DNA of 64,000 nucleotides. Source: an uncultured Trueperaceae bacterium. GTDB taxonomy: Bacteria; Deinococcota; Deinococci; Deinococcales; Trueperaceae. Below, piece after piece: positions 46,768 through 56,333 of this stretch (position 1 is its first letter; every line of letters begins with the position of its first letter). Location: NCBI GenBank assembly GCA_937873495.1, contig CALMXZ010000011.1, positions 408,808 through 472,807 on the forward strand. The letters run 5' to 3'. Under the pieces are notes generated by a model. The model ran no database searches. It was not told the DNA's origin and worked only from the letters and a program-made list of their open reading frames with translations. A program made the position numbers and the translations under genes.

Positions 46768-48069
46768 TCAGCCCGCCGGACCAGGAGGGCCCTGAGGACC
46801 TTCGGGGCCTTGCGGCCCGGCCGGACCCTGCGGACCCTGCGGGCCCTGAGGACCTTGCGGCCCTTGCGGACCGTCGGCACCTGCTGGACCCGTGGCGCCC
46901 ATCGGTCCGGCCGGGCCGGTCTGCCCGGTGGGTCCGGCGGGACCCGCCGGTCCCGCCGGACCCCGCGGTCCAACCGCCCCGGTAGCGCCCGGCCGGCCCT
47001 GGGGGCCCTGCGGTCCGAGGGCGCCGGCAGCGCCGGTGTCACCCTTCTCGCCCTTCTCGCCCCGCGGCCCGATCGGGCCGGTGGCACCGGTCTGCCCGGA
47101 CGGGCCTACCGGACCCGAAGCCCCGGTCAGGCCGCGCTGACCGGCGGGGCCCGTCGCGCCACGCTCGCCCTGCGCACCGGCCGGTCCGGCCGGACCGGCC
47201 GCGCCGACCGGCCCTTGCGGACCGATGCAGTCGAGGGCATCGCCGACACCATCCAGGTTGACGTCCTCGTCGAGGCCGAGGCGCCCGTCACCGTCGCGGT
47301 CCCAACAGGCGAGGCCGGCGTCGCCACGGGGGCCGGCGGGGCCGGCAGGACCGGCGCCGCCGTCACGACCAGCCGCGCCGGCTGCACCACGCTCGCCCGC
47401 GGGACCAGCAGGACCGGCAGGACCGGCCTGGCCGGGCGCGCCGTCCGCACCGGCGGGGCCGGGTTCGCCACGCTCGCCCTTGGGCCCCTGAGGACCGGCA
47501 GCACCGGCAGGACCTTGAGCGCCTGCTGGGCCGGCCGGGCCGGCCAGAGCGCCGCCGGCGATATCGGCGCGCAGCCCCGCGACCTCGGCGCTCATGGCGC
47601 CGAGCCGTTCCTGCACGCTCTGGGCACCGCACACCACCTTCGCGTCGACGAGCTTGACGGCCTGGTCGATGAGCAAGGCCACCTGATAGCCGCTCAGGAA
47701 CTCGTCGCCGTTCAGACGCCCGTCGGGGAACGCCTGGCCGACGCCCAGCGCCGCGATGCGGTTGGCGGCGCCGGCAGCCCAATGGTCGGGGCTCACGTCC
47801 ACGAAGCCGAAGGTGGAATCGGCGGCGCCGACGCCGGCGTCGGTGCAGCCCGTGGCGTTGTCGACCCGCGTCAGCAGGCGGTCGACGAGGACGGCGGCCT
47901 GGTAGCCGGTCACCGGCCCCTCTCCCAGGAACGAGCCGTCGGGGAAGCCCGTCTCCACGCCAACCTCGCCGAGGTCTCTGACGGCGGCCCTTCCCCAGTC
48001 GATCCCGGCCTGGCTCAGACCGATGGCCACCAGGACGAGCGCTGCGATGGCAATGAGTGCTCTTCTCAT
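46768..48069 (-). CDS. Secreted collagen-like protein with SLH-like N-terminal repeats
   Basis: A predicted surface protein of 433 residues. A signal peptide (about 1-21) is followed by two SLH-like repeats (about 27-70 and 90-140, with [21 protein letters not shown] and [20 protein letters not shown]), which bind cell-wall polymers in S-layer proteins. A short coiled stretch leads into Gly-X-Y repeats (about 175-253), a cysteine-bounded Ca2+-loop-like segment (about 255-281, [18 protein letters not shown]) and a second Gly-X-Y run to the C-terminus. The repeats should form a collagen triple helix without hydroxyproline. AGGAG lies five bases before the ATG. Confidence 0.88.
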   Translation of the reverse strand: MRRALIAIAALVLVAIGLSQAGIDWGRAAVRDLGEVGVETGFPDGSFLGEGPVTGYQAAVLVDRLLTRVDNATGCTDAGVGAADSTFGFVDVSPDHWAAGAANRIAALGVGQAFPDGRLNGDEFLSGYQVALLIDQAVKLVDAKVVCGAQSVQERLGAMSAEVAGLRADIAGGALAGPAGPAGAQGPAGAAGPQGPKGERGEPGPAGADGAPGQAGPAGPAGPAGERGAAGAAGRDGGAGPAGPAGPRGDAGLACWDRDGDGRLGLDEDVNLDGVGDALDCIGPQGPVGAAGPAGPAGAQGERGATGPAGQRGLTGASGPVGPSGQTGATGPIGPRGEKGEKGDTGAAGALGPQGPQGRPGATGAVGPRGPAGPAGPAGPTGQTGPAGPMGATGPAGADGPQGPQGPQGPQGPQGPAGPQGPEGPQGPPGPAG

Positions 48070-48227
48070 CTCTCTCCTACTGGCATGGCCGTCGAGAACC
48101 CTTCGGGTTCGGCGTCGATGGCCGCTGGGCTAGATAATCGCCCATCCAGGTGCCTTCAAGCACCGTGCATATCACGGCTGGCGCCCGAGGGTGGGCACGG
48201 CCGGGGTCACGCCGGTGAACGGACAGC

Positions 48228-48233
48228 TATCAT
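48228..48233 (+). promoter_or_regulatory. -10 box (TATCAT) of the TPR/Thr-Pro protein gene
   Basis: TATCAT ends 8 nt before the GTG at 48242. GGGGAG next to the GTG is too close to serve as a ribosome binding site. Confidence 0.5.
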
Positions 48234-48241
48234 CTGGGGAG

Positions 48242-49861
48242 GTGAACTATCTAACTCGCTTGCTCGCGACCTTGCTGGTGGCCGTCCTGACCGCCGGCGC
48301 CGTAGCCCAGGCGCCGCTGCCCGCGGATGCCGCCGCCGCGCTCGCCGACGCCCAGGCCGCCGCCGCCGCCGCGCTCGCGGCCTACGAGACGTACTACCCC
48401 GACCAGCCGCTGTGGCGCCAAGCGTTCGCAGCGGCCGAGCGCGCGCTCGACCTGGCGCCGGGCAGACCAGAGCCGCTACGCTTCCTCGCGCAGGCCTACG
48501 GGATGACGGGCTGGACCTCGCGCGCGCTGAGTTCGTGGCAGGCGTACGCGGCGGCGGGGGGCACGCTGGACGCACCCGCCCGCTCGGCCGCCGGGGCCGC
48601 CGCGTCCAAACTCGGCTTCGACGCTCTCGGGGCCGGCAACGCCCAGAACGCCGTCGGCCTCCTGGAAACGGCCCAGTCGTACCTACCCGACGACCTTGAC
48701 GTGCAGTCCTGGCTCGGCCAGGCCTACCTGGCCGTCGGCAACGCCGCCGCCGCCGCTCCGCACCTGGAACGCGCCGTCGGCTCGCAACCGCAGCTCGAGC
48801 CTCTGCTGGAGCGCGCGAAGTACGGCGCGAACTTCGGCCTGGCGAACGCCGACACCTACCTCGCCGCCAGAACGGCCTTCGCCAACGGCGACTACCCCAC
48901 TGCCCTGGTCGGCTTCCGCAAGGCGGCCGGCGAAGCGCCGACGTTCGTCGACGCACTGCGGGGCGTGGCGGCCAGCCTCGGGGCCTTGGGAAACGACGAG
49001 GGCGCCCGGGAGGCCTGGCAACGCGTGCTCGCCGCCGCCCCGGGCGACCCGCAGGCGGAAGACGCCGTCGCGCGCTACGAGGCGCTGCTGGAACCCGAAC
49101 CGGAGCCTGAACCGGAACCGACGCCGGTTCCCACGCCGGTTCCCACGCCGACGCCAGTACCGACACCAGTACCGACCCCAACGCCCACTCCGACACCGGT
49201 GCCGACACCGACGCCGACACCAACACCGACGCCAGTGCCGACACCGACGCCAACACCTACACCTACACCTACACCCACCCCCACCCCGACACCAATACCC
49301 ACCCCAACGCCGACACCCACGCCCACGCCAGTACCGACCCCGACACCCACCGGCCAGATCGCCCTGTACGACGGGTCGATAACGGCCAGGAGCATCGGTG
49401 ACGGGGGTCAGGGCGCCTTCGTGTTCGTCGACCCCGCCTCCGGCTCGAGCGCGCGCGTGGCCGCCGGCGCCGGTGTCGACCGCGGCACCCTGTACGTGAG
49501 GGCCGACGTGAGCGCCAAGCCGAGCCCTACCCCCATGCAGCTCCAGCTGTGCCTGGTGCCCGGCGACGAGTCGGTCATCAGCCCGCCGTGCACGGACGCG
49601 ACACGGCTCGTCGTCACGGGGACGGGCGCCTTCAGCGCCAGCTTCGACGTCCGCAACCTGACCGGCGAGGAGGGCGTCGACTGGAGGCGCGGCCTCAACC
49701 GCCTGCTGCTCGTGCTGCGCGACGCCACCTCGCGTCCGCTCGACGAGCGCTACACGCGCGGTGCGGACGGCACCCCGATAGACCTCACCCCTTACTACCC
49801 GGTGACGCTGCGCTTACGGGTGGTGCTCGTACCGGCCGGCGCCACGTTCTCCGGGTGGTGA
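48242..49861 (+). CDS. Secreted TPR protein with Thr-Pro-rich linker
   Basis: A 539-residue exported protein. A signal peptide (about 1-23, ending AVAQA) is followed by TPR-like helical repeats (about 25-275). A Glu-Pro stretch and then a Thr-Pro/Val-Pro linker span about 283-370, and a C-terminal beta-rich domain of about 170 residues completes it. The linker is like the (TP)n or (PT)n hinges of secreted enzymes and wall proteins. The C-terminal domain is unrecognised. GTG 48242 follows TATCAT by 8 nt; the ORF is open 17 codons further upstream. The function is not known; an envelope or pilus assembly role would fit. Confidence 0.75.
   Translation: MNYLTRLLATLLVAVLTAGAVAQAPLPADAAAALADAQAAAAAALAAYETYYPDQPLWRQAFAAAERALDLAPGRPEPLRFLAQAYGMTGWTSRALSSWQAYAAAGGTLDAPARSAAGAAASKLGFDALGAGNAQNAVGLLETAQSYLPDDLDVQSWLGQAYLAVGNAAAAAPHLERAVGSQPQLEPLLERAKYGANFGLANADTYLAARTAFANGDYPTALVGFRKAAGEAPTFVDALRGVAASLGALGNDEGAREAWQRVLAAAPGDPQAEDAVARYEALLEPEPEPEPEPTPVPTPVPTPTPVPTPVPTPTPTPTPVPTPTPTPTPTPVPTPTPTPTPTPTPTPTPTPIPTPTPTPTPTPVPTPTPTGQIALYDGSITARSIGDGGQGAFVFVDPASGSSARVAAGAGVDRGTLYVRADVSAKPSPTPMQLQLCLVPGDESVISPPCTDATRLVVTGTGAFSASFDVRNLTGEEGVDWRRGLNRLLLVLRDATSRPLDERYTRGADGTPIDLTPYYPVTLRLRVVLVPAGATFSGW
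49090..49350 (+). repeat. Low-complexity Glu-Pro and Thr-Pro coding repeat
   Basis: Short CCNACN-type units, encoding Thr-Pro and Val-Pro, are repeated about 40 times after a short Glu-Pro start. Slipped-strand length changes would be expected here. Confidence 0.85.
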
Positions 49862-49891
49862 CCTACCGGGCGGCGAGGCGGGGCCCCGCGT

Positions 49892-51247
49892 CTACCGCCC
49901 GATCCCGACGTAGGTGAGGCCGGCGGCCGTCACCGAGTTGGGCTGCAGGAGGTTGCGGGCGTCGAGGAGGAGGTCGCCGCGCATGGCCTCCGCCACCGCC
50001 GCGAAATCGACCTGGCGGTACTGCGGCCAGTCCGTGACCACCACGACGGCGTCGCAGCCGCTGGCCATCTCGACCTCCGAGGCGCAGTACTCGACCGGCA
50101 AGTCAGGGAAGTGGCGCTTGGCGTTGTCCATGGCGATGGGGTCGTGGACGCGCAGAACGGCGCCGCGCTGGCTGAGCTCGCGGATGAGCGTGAGGGCGGG
50201 GGCGTCGCGCAGGTCGTCGGTGTTGCCCTTGAACGCCAACCCGAGCAACCCGATCGTCGTGCCGCGCAGGACTTTGAGGTGGTGCTGGAGCTTCTCGACG
50301 ACGTAGAGGCGCTGGCGCTTGTTGACGTCGACGGCGGCGCGCACCAGCGGCATCTGGTAGTCGTACGACGTGCCGAGGGCCATGACGGCGGAAGTGTCCT
50401 TGCCGAAGCAGCTGCCGCCCCAACCGATGCCGGCGTTGAGGAACTTGCCGCCGATGCGGCTGTCGAGGCCGATCGCGCGAGCCACCTCCACGATGTCGGC
50501 CCCCACTTTCTCCGCCAGCACGGAGAACTCGTTGATGAAGCTGATCTTGGTCGCCAGGAAGGCGTTGGCCGCGTACTTGGTGAGCTCGGCGCTGGTGGTG
50601 GTCGTCCCGATGAAGGGCGGCAGCTCGAGGCGCTCGGGCCGCGGCGAGCCGGGCGGCGGGTCGAAGATCTGCTCGAGGATGGGCGCGTACAGCTCACGGA
50701 GCATGGCGCGCGCCACCTGCGTGTCGCTGCCAACGACGATCCGGTCCGGGTAGAGGGTGTCGTGCACCGCCCTGCCTTCGGCCAGGAACTCCGGGTTGGA
50801 CGCCACGTGCACCTCGGCGCTCACGCCCCTGGCCGCCAGCCGGCGCGCGATGATGCCGTCGACGTGCCGCGCGCTGCCGACGGGCACCGTCGACTTGTTG
50901 ACGACGACGAGCCTGGCGCCGGGCTGGATCTTGTCGGCCACCTCCGTCGCGGCGACGTCGACGAACGACAGGTCGGCGTCGCCGTCGTCCTTCGAGGGGG
51001 TGCCTACGGCGATGAGCACGACGCCCTCCCCCGTCAGCTCAGGGATGTCGGTGCGGAACGTGGAACGGGGCCTGCCGGCCGCCATCACCTCGGCAAGGCC
51101 ACTCTCGTGGATCGTCGGCCTGCCTGAGGCCAGCTGCTCCACTACGTCGCGCTTCTTGTCGACGAAGGTCACCTCGTTGCCGAGGTAGGCGAGGGCGGCG
51201 CCCGTCGTCAGACCGACGTAACCCGTTCCAATGATGGTCACTCTCAT
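49892..51247 (-). CDS. ugd: UDP-glucose 6-dehydrogenase
   Basis: Oxidises UDP-glucose to UDP-glucuronate for cell-surface polysaccharides. The Rossmann motif GTGYVGLTTGAALA is at residues 7-20. The catalytic cysteine lies in GWGGSCFGKDTSA near residue 280. The NKSTVPVGSA and SNPEFLAEG segments are present. Length is 451. The ATG follows TAGGAT by 6 nt. It lies between two envelope-related genes but is not in an obvious polysaccharide cluster. Confidence 0.95.
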   Translation of the reverse strand: MRVTIIGTGYVGLTTGAALAYLGNEVTFVDKKRDVVEQLASGRPTIHESGLAEVMAAGRPRSTFRTDIPELTGEGVVLIAVGTPSKDDGDADLSFVDVAATEVADKIQPGARLVVVNKSTVPVGSARHVDGIIARRLAARGVSAEVHVASNPEFLAEGRAVHDTLYPDRIVVGSDTQVARAMLRELYAPILEQIFDPPPGSPRPERLELPPFIGTTTTSAELTKYAANAFLATKISFINEFSVLAEKVGADIVEVARAIGLDSRIGGKFLNAGIGWGGSCFGKDTSAVMALGTSYDYQMPLVRAAVDVNKRQRLYVVEKLQHHLKVLRGTTIGLLGLAFKGNTDDLRDAPALTLIRELSQRGAVLRVHDPIAMDNAKRHFPDLPVEYCASEVEMASGCDAVVVVTDWPQYRQVDFAAVAEAMRGDLLLDARNLLQPNSVTAAGLTYVGIGR

Positions 51248-51253
51248 GCCCTC

Positions 51254-51259
51254 ATCCTA
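51254..51259 (-). promoter_or_regulatory. -10 box (TAGGAT) of ugd
   Basis: TAGGAT ends 6 nt before the ATG at 51247; leaderless arrangement. Confidence 0.45.
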
Positions 51260-51448
51260 AGCGCGAGCGCCTGACCCCTTCCTTACTAGCCGGTTGCCCG
51301 CCGCAAGCACGACCCGCTGGGTATGGACACCTGGGTACCGACCGCCGGCCGCGGTCGTCCACTACCGCGGCCCGAGCCGCTAGAGTGACGGCAAACATCC
51401 AACCGTGGCGGCAGGACGCTTCCAGCCGCCGCCGTCTGGGGGACACCG

Positions 51449-52936
51449 GTGCGTACGCCTGAGTCGCCATGGGCTTCCGCGAGGACGGCCTTCACCCATC
51501 GACCCGACACTCACTGGCCGACCGGCGGCTGCCGACCGGCGGCCGCGCGGAGGCTGGCCGTCGCGCTCGCCGCCCTGGCCGCGCACGCCGCGGCCACGCT
51601 CGCCGCGGCGCAAGCGCCGGGCGCTGCGGCCGCCGGAGCGCCCCCGTCCGCCCCGGTCTGCGCCGACACCGTGGCGGCCGACCTGGCGGCGGCCGTCCAT
51701 GCCGTCTCGGCGACGACGTACCTCCGCGAGACGGACGTGCTGACGAGGAGCGCAGACCTGGCCGCCGCGCTGGGCGGGGTGAGCGCCAACCTCGGCCTGC
51801 GTCCGAGCGTCGGCCTCGGTGACGGCGTCGACTTCGCGGACGAGGTCGACCCGCTCGACCTCATCGGCTTCCAAGTCGACGCCGCCGTTGGCTACCGCTA
51901 CGACGAACTGGCCGCACTGCGGGCGGAAGCTTCGCTCCATACGGCCAGGACCCGCCTGGCCGCGCAGCGCCGCGCTGACGTGGTCGAGGCCCTCGTGAGC
52001 TCGAGCCGGCTCCGCGTCGCGCAGCGGGCGGAGGCCGCCGCCGAGGCCGAGCTCGCGCTGCTGCTGACGAGCCTGGCCACGGCCGAGGCGACCGCCGCCG
52101 CACGGGCGGCGGACCCCGACTACGCCCCGCCGCCAGGCGCCGACCTGCCAGGCGCCGAGCCCGAGCTCGGGCCTCTCTACCTGCGCGAGGCGCGCCTCCG
52201 GGTCCGTCAGGCGCGCCTGGCGCTCGAAGACGCCCGCGTGGCCGTGGCGGCGCTACGCGACTCGTTGGCTGAGCTCGGCGTGCATGCCGCCGGCGGGCAG
52301 GCGGAGGCGGCCCTTGGCTGTCGGCTCGCGGCGCTGCCGGAGCCGGGGCCCGCTGACGGCGACGCTCACGCGAGCGCCAGGACGGGTCTGGCGCTCGCGC
52401 TCCGGGTCGCCGAGGCGCAGCTCGTGCGTGCCCGGTTCGCCCCCTTGCGCGACCTGTCGCTCGAGGCCTACTACCAGGAGGGCGGGAACCGCTTGACGGG
52501 AACGGCGGGCCTCGACCTAGGCAGACCGGAGCTGGGGCTCGCCCTCAGGTGGCGCCCTACGGGCAAGGACGCTTGGAGCGTGAGGCTGAGCGCAGACATC
52601 CGGCTGGACGAGAGCATGGGCGCCGCGGTGCGCCAGGCCGAGGCCGGCGTGGCCGCGGCGCAGGCGGAGCTCGACGCGTTCGACGCCGGACGCGCCGCGC
52701 GTCTAAACGCCTCGAGGAACGCCCTGGAGCGCGCCTGGCTGGAGGTCGAGCTCCTCGACGAGGCCGTGCAGCTCGCTTTGTTACGCCGCGACGACCCGGG
52801 CGAGGCCCGCAACCTGCCACGCAACGAGCAGGCGGTGCTGCGCGCCCTCGACGCGCGCGAGCGCGGGTTACAGGCGTACTACCGGGCCTACGCGGCCCAT
52901 CTGACGACGCTCGGAGCCGCCTGGCGCGCTCGTTGA
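51449..52936 (+). CDS. TolC-like outer-membrane efflux family protein (putative)
   Basis: An Ala/Arg-rich protein of up to 495 residues. A hydrophobic segment at about 33-55 (LAVALAALAAHAAATLAAAQA) looks like a signal peptide preceded by an unusually long N-terminus, so the GTG at 51449 may not be the true start. Long helices (about 150-290 and 385-480) and intervening beta-like stretches resemble the TolC fold, but I see no diagnostic motif. A TAGAGT box at 51382 is a possible promoter. Confidence in the family is moderate. No efflux pump genes adjoin it. Confidence 0.6.
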   Translation: MRTPESPWASARTAFTHRPDTHWPTGGCRPAAARRLAVALAALAAHAAATLAAAQAPGAAAAGAPPSAPVCADTVAADLAAAVHAVSATTYLRETDVLTRSADLAAALGGVSANLGLRPSVGLGDGVDFADEVDPLDLIGFQVDAAVGYRYDELAALRAEASLHTARTRLAAQRRADVVEALVSSSRLRVAQRAEAAAEAELALLLTSLATAEATAAARAADPDYAPPPGADLPGAEPELGPLYLREARLRVRQARLALEDARVAVAALRDSLAELGVHAAGGQAEAALGCRLAALPEPGPADGDAHASARTGLALALRVAEAQLVRARFAPLRDLSLEAYYQEGGNRLTGTAGLDLGRPELGLALRWRPTGKDAWSVRLSADIRLDESMGAAVRQAEAGVAAAQAELDAFDAGRAARLNASRNALERAWLEVELLDEAVQLALLRRDDPGEARNLPRNEQAVLRALDARERGLQAYYRAYAAHLTTLGAAWRAR

Positions 52937-52979
52937 ATCGGCTACCCGCCGCTCTTCGGACCGGTGACGCCGGCGGCGC

Positions 52980-53534
52980 TCAGCGCCCCGTCAGGAAGAT
53001 GCCGGGCACGTCGCCGAGCGCGACGAAGCGGTCCGCCATGTCCTGCAGCGCCTGACCCGCCGCCTCGCGGAACGCCACGACCTCGACGCGCTTGCCTTCC
53101 TCCTGAGCGAGTTCGAGGATGGGGGTGAAATCGCCGTCGCCGCTGGCGAGCACGACGACGTCGGCGTGGCCTAAGCCCCTGACGATGTCCGCCGCGATGC
53201 CCATGTCCCAGTCGCCCTCGAGGCGCACGGCGCCGTCGTCGTCGACGCGGTGGACGCGCACCTTGCGGCGCTTGACGCGGTAACCGAGGCTGTTGAGCTT
53301 GCCGAAGAAGCCGTGGGCGGTGGTATCGCCCTCGCGCTCGACGACGTAGGCGTTGGCGTGCGCCAGGCGCCTGCCGCGCAAGGCCGTCTCGAGCAGCGTC
53401 TGGTAGTCGACGCTGCCGTCGAAGGTGTCGCGGGCGGCGTAGTAGAGGTTCTGCGTGTCGACGTAGAGGGCTACCCTCTGCTCGGGCCCTTCGCCCGGCG
53501 CCGGCTTCGGGGCCCGCGTATCGGCCGTCTGCAT
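52980..53534 (-). CDS. NYN-domain (PIN-like) ribonuclease, LabA/DUF88 type
   Basis: A predicted metal-dependent nuclease of 184 residues with a PIN-like fold. Acidic residues sit in VDTQNLYYAA, EGDWDMGIAADIV and LASGDGDFTPIL, matching the LabA/DUF88 group. ATG 53534 follows TAGACT by 6 nt; the GTG at 53540 lies inside the spacer and is less likely. The RNA target is unknown. The gene is convergent with the TolC-like gene and sits alone. Confidence 0.85.
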   Translation of the reverse strand: MQTADTRAPKPAPGEGPEQRVALYVDTQNLYYAARDTFDGSVDYQTLLETALRGRRLAHANAYVVEREGDTTAHGFFGKLNSLGYRVKRRKVRVHRVDDDGAVRLEGDWDMGIAADIVRGLGHADVVVLASGDGDFTPILELAQEEGKRVEVVAFREAAGQALQDMADRFVALGDVPGIFLTGR

Positions 53535-53540
53535 GGGCAC

Positions 53541-53546
53541 AGTCTA
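53541..53546 (-). promoter_or_regulatory. -10 box (TAGACT) of the NYN gene
   Basis: TAGACT ends 6 nt before the ATG at 53534; leaderless arrangement. Confidence 0.5.
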
Positions 53547-53600
53547 ACGTCTCTCGAACATGGGCTCCGGCACGAACGCCGGTGGCAGCCTCGACCCCGG

Positions 53601-54122
53601 CTAACTTCCCGGTGCGCGGCCCCAGGCACCGAACCACTTGCCCATGATCAGGTTGTCCTCGAAGCCGTCGCCCTCGCCGCCAAGCAGCCTGATCTGGCCC
53701 GTCTCCCTGCCCTCGTGCTCGAACCCCTCGCTCTCGTAGAGGCGCACGGCGGCGAGGTTGCCTGCCCGCACGTTCAACGACATCTTTAGGACACCGACGC
53801 GCGCGCACCACTCGTAACCGGCGTGCAGCAGCGCCCTGCCGACCCCGCCGCGCCTGGCGTGCGGCGCGACGGCCAGGGTGAGGACGGCGACGTGCTCGAG
53901 GCGCCGCGCCGGCGAGCGTTGCAGCTCCGACCACCCGACGATCGCGCCGTCCATCACGGCCACCGCGTAGTGGCTGCGGCGCGGCGCCACGCCGATCCTG
54001 GCGGCGAGCGAGCCGGCGCTCTCGGGGCCGTCGCCGACGAAAGCTCCACCCTCACGGTAGACGCCGGCGAGCAGTCTCCTCACCGCCTCGGCATCCGGCG
54101 GGATCGCATCCCTGACGAGCAC
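53601..54122 (-). CDS. GNAT-family N-acetyltransferase
   Basis: A 173-residue acetyl-CoA-dependent transferase. The acetyl-CoA loop is [14 protein letters not shown], preceded by VAVLTLAV, and the later [20 protein letters not shown] block is typical of RimI-like enzymes. The substrate is unknown. GTG 54122 follows TATCAT by 6 nt and begins the domain; the frame is open 60 codons further upstream, overlapping metK, without similarity. Confidence 0.88.
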   Translation of the reverse strand: MLVRDAIPPDAEAVRRLLAGVYREGGAFVGDGPESAGSLAARIGVAPRRSHYAVAVMDGAIVGWSELQRSPARRLEHVAVLTLAVAPHARRGGVGRALLHAGYEWCARVGVLKMSLNVRAGNLAAVRLYESEGFEHEGRETGQIRLLGGEGDGFEDNLIMGKWFGAWGRAPGS

Positions 54123-54128
54123 GCGCCG

Positions 54129-54134
54129 ATGATA
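54129..54134 (-). promoter_or_regulatory. -10 box (TATCAT) of the GNAT gene
   Basis: TATCAT ends 6 nt before the GTG at 54122, in the metK-GNAT divergent gap. Confidence 0.5.
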
Positions 54135-54203
54135 ACTGCGCCGGGCCTGGTATCCTGCACCGGTTGCCGCGTCCCGCGGCTCTCCCATGGAGGTCAGATC
54201 GGC

Positions 54204-55367
54204 ATGTCGCGCCTCGTGAGCGCTGAATCCGTCGCAGAAGGCCATCCGGACAAGCTCGCCGACCGCATCAGCGACAGCGTGCTCGACGCCGTCCTCGCGC
54301 AAGACCCGCAGGCGCGGGTCGCCGTCGAGGCGCTCCTCACGCGCGGGCTAGCGCTCGTCGCGGGCGAGGTCACGACCAAGGCCGATGTCGACGTGCAGGC
54401 CATCGTGCGCTCCGCCGCCCGCGAGGTGGGCTACACGGACGCCGCGTACGGGTTCGACGCCGACCATAGCGCCGTCCTGATCGCCCTCAACGAGCAGTCG
54501 CCCGACATCGCCCAGGGCGTCGACCAGACCGGTGGCGCCGACCCGCACGACCGGGTAGGGGCCGGCGATCAAGGCCTCATGTTCGGTTACGCCATCGACG
54601 AGACGCCCGAGCTGATGCCCCTCCCGATCCTCCTGGCCCACCGGGTCGCGCAGCGCCTGGCCGAGGTCAGGAAGAGCGGCGTGCTCCCGTACCTCCGCCC
54701 CGACGGCAAGGCGCAAGTGACCATCGAGTACCGGGACGGCGTGGCCGCGCGCCTGCAGAACGCCGTGCTCTCCGCGCAACATCACCCCGACGTCCCCCTC
54801 GAGCGGATCAAGGAAGACCTCCTCGAACACGTGCTGCGCGTGGCGGTGCCCCAACGGTTCTTCGACGAGATGACCAGCGTGTACATCAACCCGACCGGGC
54901 GCTTCGTCGAGGGCGGCCCGACGGCGGACGCCGGGCTCACGGGGCGCAAGATCATCGTCGACACCTACGGCGGCGCGGCGCCGCATGGCGGCGGGGCGTT
55001 CAGCGGCAAGGATCCGACCAAGGTGGACAGGTCGGCGAGCTACTACGCCCGCTACATCGCCAAGAACGTGGTCGCAGCCGGGCTCGCCAAGCGCTGCCAG
55101 GTGCAGATCGCCTACGCGATCGGGGTGGTCAGGCCGGTCGGCATGTACGTCGACACGTTCGGCACCGGGGTGCTCAGCGACGAGCGTCTCGCCGAGGTGG
55201 TGGCCGCGGAGTTCGACGCCCGTCCGGCCGCGATCATCGAGCAGCTCGACCTGCGTCGCCCGATCTACACCGCGACCAGTGCGTACGGTCACTTCGGCCG
55301 CCCGGGGTTCCCCTGGGAGGAAACGCACCGCGCCGCCCAGCTAGCCTCCGCGGCCGGTCGAGGATAA
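54204..55367 (+). CDS. metK: S-adenosylmethionine synthetase
   Basis: Makes SAM from methionine and ATP. The signature [12 protein letters not shown] opens the protein, [12 protein letters not shown] lies near residue 115, and the phosphate-binding [22 protein letters not shown] near 260. Length is 387. The ATG has GGAGGT seven bases upstream. The 5' gap of about 80 nt is too short for a SAM riboswitch, and none is seen. Confidence 0.97.
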   Translation: MSRLVSAESVAEGHPDKLADRISDSVLDAVLAQDPQARVAVEALLTRGLALVAGEVTTKADVDVQAIVRSAAREVGYTDAAYGFDADHSAVLIALNEQSPDIAQGVDQTGGADPHDRVGAGDQGLMFGYAIDETPELMPLPILLAHRVAQRLAEVRKSGVLPYLRPDGKAQVTIEYRDGVAARLQNAVLSAQHHPDVPLERIKEDLLEHVLRVAVPQRFFDEMTSVYINPTGRFVEGGPTADAGLTGRKIIVDTYGGAAPHGGGAFSGKDPTKVDRSASYYARYIAKNVVAAGLAKRCQVQIAYAIGVVRPVGMYVDTFGTGVLSDERLAEVVAAEFDARPAAIIEQLDLRRPIYTATSAYGHFGRPGFPWEETHRAAQLASAAGRG

Positions 55368-55415
55368 ACCGCGCCAGCACGCGCTTTCTCGTCTCGCGCG
55401 TCGCGGGGTTCGTGG

Positions 55416-55421
55416 TACAAG
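55416..55421 (+). promoter_or_regulatory. Possible -10 box (TACAAG) of the HemC-like gene
   Basis: TACAAG ends 5 nt before the ATG at 55427. It departs from the TANNNT pattern, so the call is weak. Confidence 0.25.
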
Positions 55422-55426
55422 TAGCC

Positions 55427-56269
55427 ATGGCCAGGATAGTTCTGGGCAATCGTGAGGGTCTACTCGCCATCCGTCACGGTCGCAGCGTGCTCGAGTTCCT
55501 CACGGACGAGTGGCCCGACCTTCAGCTACGCCTCCGTACCGTCCCCAAGGGCGGCGGCCAGGAGGGCGGCCCCCTCTTGCATGCCCTCGCGAGCGGCGAG
55601 GTCGGCATCGCCGTCGCTCAGCTGGAACGCCTCCCGCCCACGTTGCCAGACGGCATCAAACTGGCCGCCGTGCTGCGGCGCGGCGAGCCGCGCTCCGCGC
55701 TCGCCGCCAAGGGCAAGGGCGACCTAGGGGCGTTGCCGGCGGCCGCGCGCATCGCCGTCACGTCCGAGCGCGACGGCACGTTCCTGGCGGGGATCAACCC
55801 CGGCTTCCAGATCGAGGTGGACGCGTCCGCGCCGGACGTGCTCCTCGCGCGCGTAGGGGCTGGGATCGACGCCGCCATCCTCCCCGCCGCCACGCTCATC
55901 ACCCTCGACCTGCGGAGCGCCATCGACGTCGTGCTCGACGAGACCGTGTTCGCGCCCGCCCCCGGGCAGGGCGCGGTCGGGCTGCTGGTGCGCGACGACG
56001 ACGACCTAGCCTTCGAGACCGCCTACTCCCTGCAGCACCGGCCCAGCTTCGACCGCGTGCGGGCCGAGCTGGCGTTCGCCGCCGAGCTGCCCGATATGCA
56101 CGTCGGCTCGGTCGCGTGGGTCACGGAGGACGGCGAGTTGACCCTGTTCGGCTCCGTCGCGCGAGGCGGCACCGTCCTGCAGGCCTACGTCACGGGCGAG
56201 GCGCGCGAGGGCGCGGAACTCGGCCGCGAACTCGCCAAGGACGTCCGCGAGCAGTTGGCGCGCGCCTGA
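55427..56269 (+). CDS. Porphobilinogen deaminase-like protein lacking catalytic residues (HemC-fold pseudoenzyme)
   Basis: Resembles hydroxymethylbilane synthase along its full 280 residues: RIVLGNREGLLAIR at the start, LPPTLPDG near 70, APAPGQGAVGLLVRDDD near 176-192 and GELTLFGSVA near 236. The active site is lost. The catalytic Asp segment HSxKD is A64-Q-L-E-R68, the TSSLRR block reads VTSERD, and the cysteine that holds the dipyrromethane cofactor aligns with His225. It should not polymerise porphobilinogen. A binding, regulatory or other enzymatic role is open. It lies 59 nt after metK on the same strand; TACAAG precedes the ATG by 5 nt. Confidence 0.78.
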   Translation: MARIVLGNREGLLAIRHGRSVLEFLTDEWPDLQLRLRTVPKGGGQEGGPLLHALASGEVGIAVAQLERLPPTLPDGIKLAAVLRRGEPRSALAAKGKGDLGALPAAARIAVTSERDGTFLAGINPGFQIEVDASAPDVLLARVGAGIDAAILPAATLITLDLRSAIDVVLDETVFAPAPGQGAVGLLVRDDDDLAFETAYSLQHRPSFDRVRAELAFAAELPDMHVGSVAWVTEDGELTLFGSVARGGTVLQAYVTGEAREGAELGRELAKDVREQLARA

Positions 56270-56333
56270 CCCGACCCGCCGGCCTGACCCGTAGCGCGCA
56301 GGCGCCGCCTGGCACCGACCACAGGGCGTCCGC

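Noticed and set aside
46753-48699. 648-codon plus-strand ORF
   Set aside because: Mostly the complement of the collagen-like repeats; GC-skewed repeat translation.
49075-49395. Val-Gly repeat ORF on the minus strand
   Set aside because: The complement of the Thr-Pro repeat; no start context.
54135-54203. SAM riboswitch before metK
   Set aside because: The gap is too short and shows no paired elements of any known SAM class.
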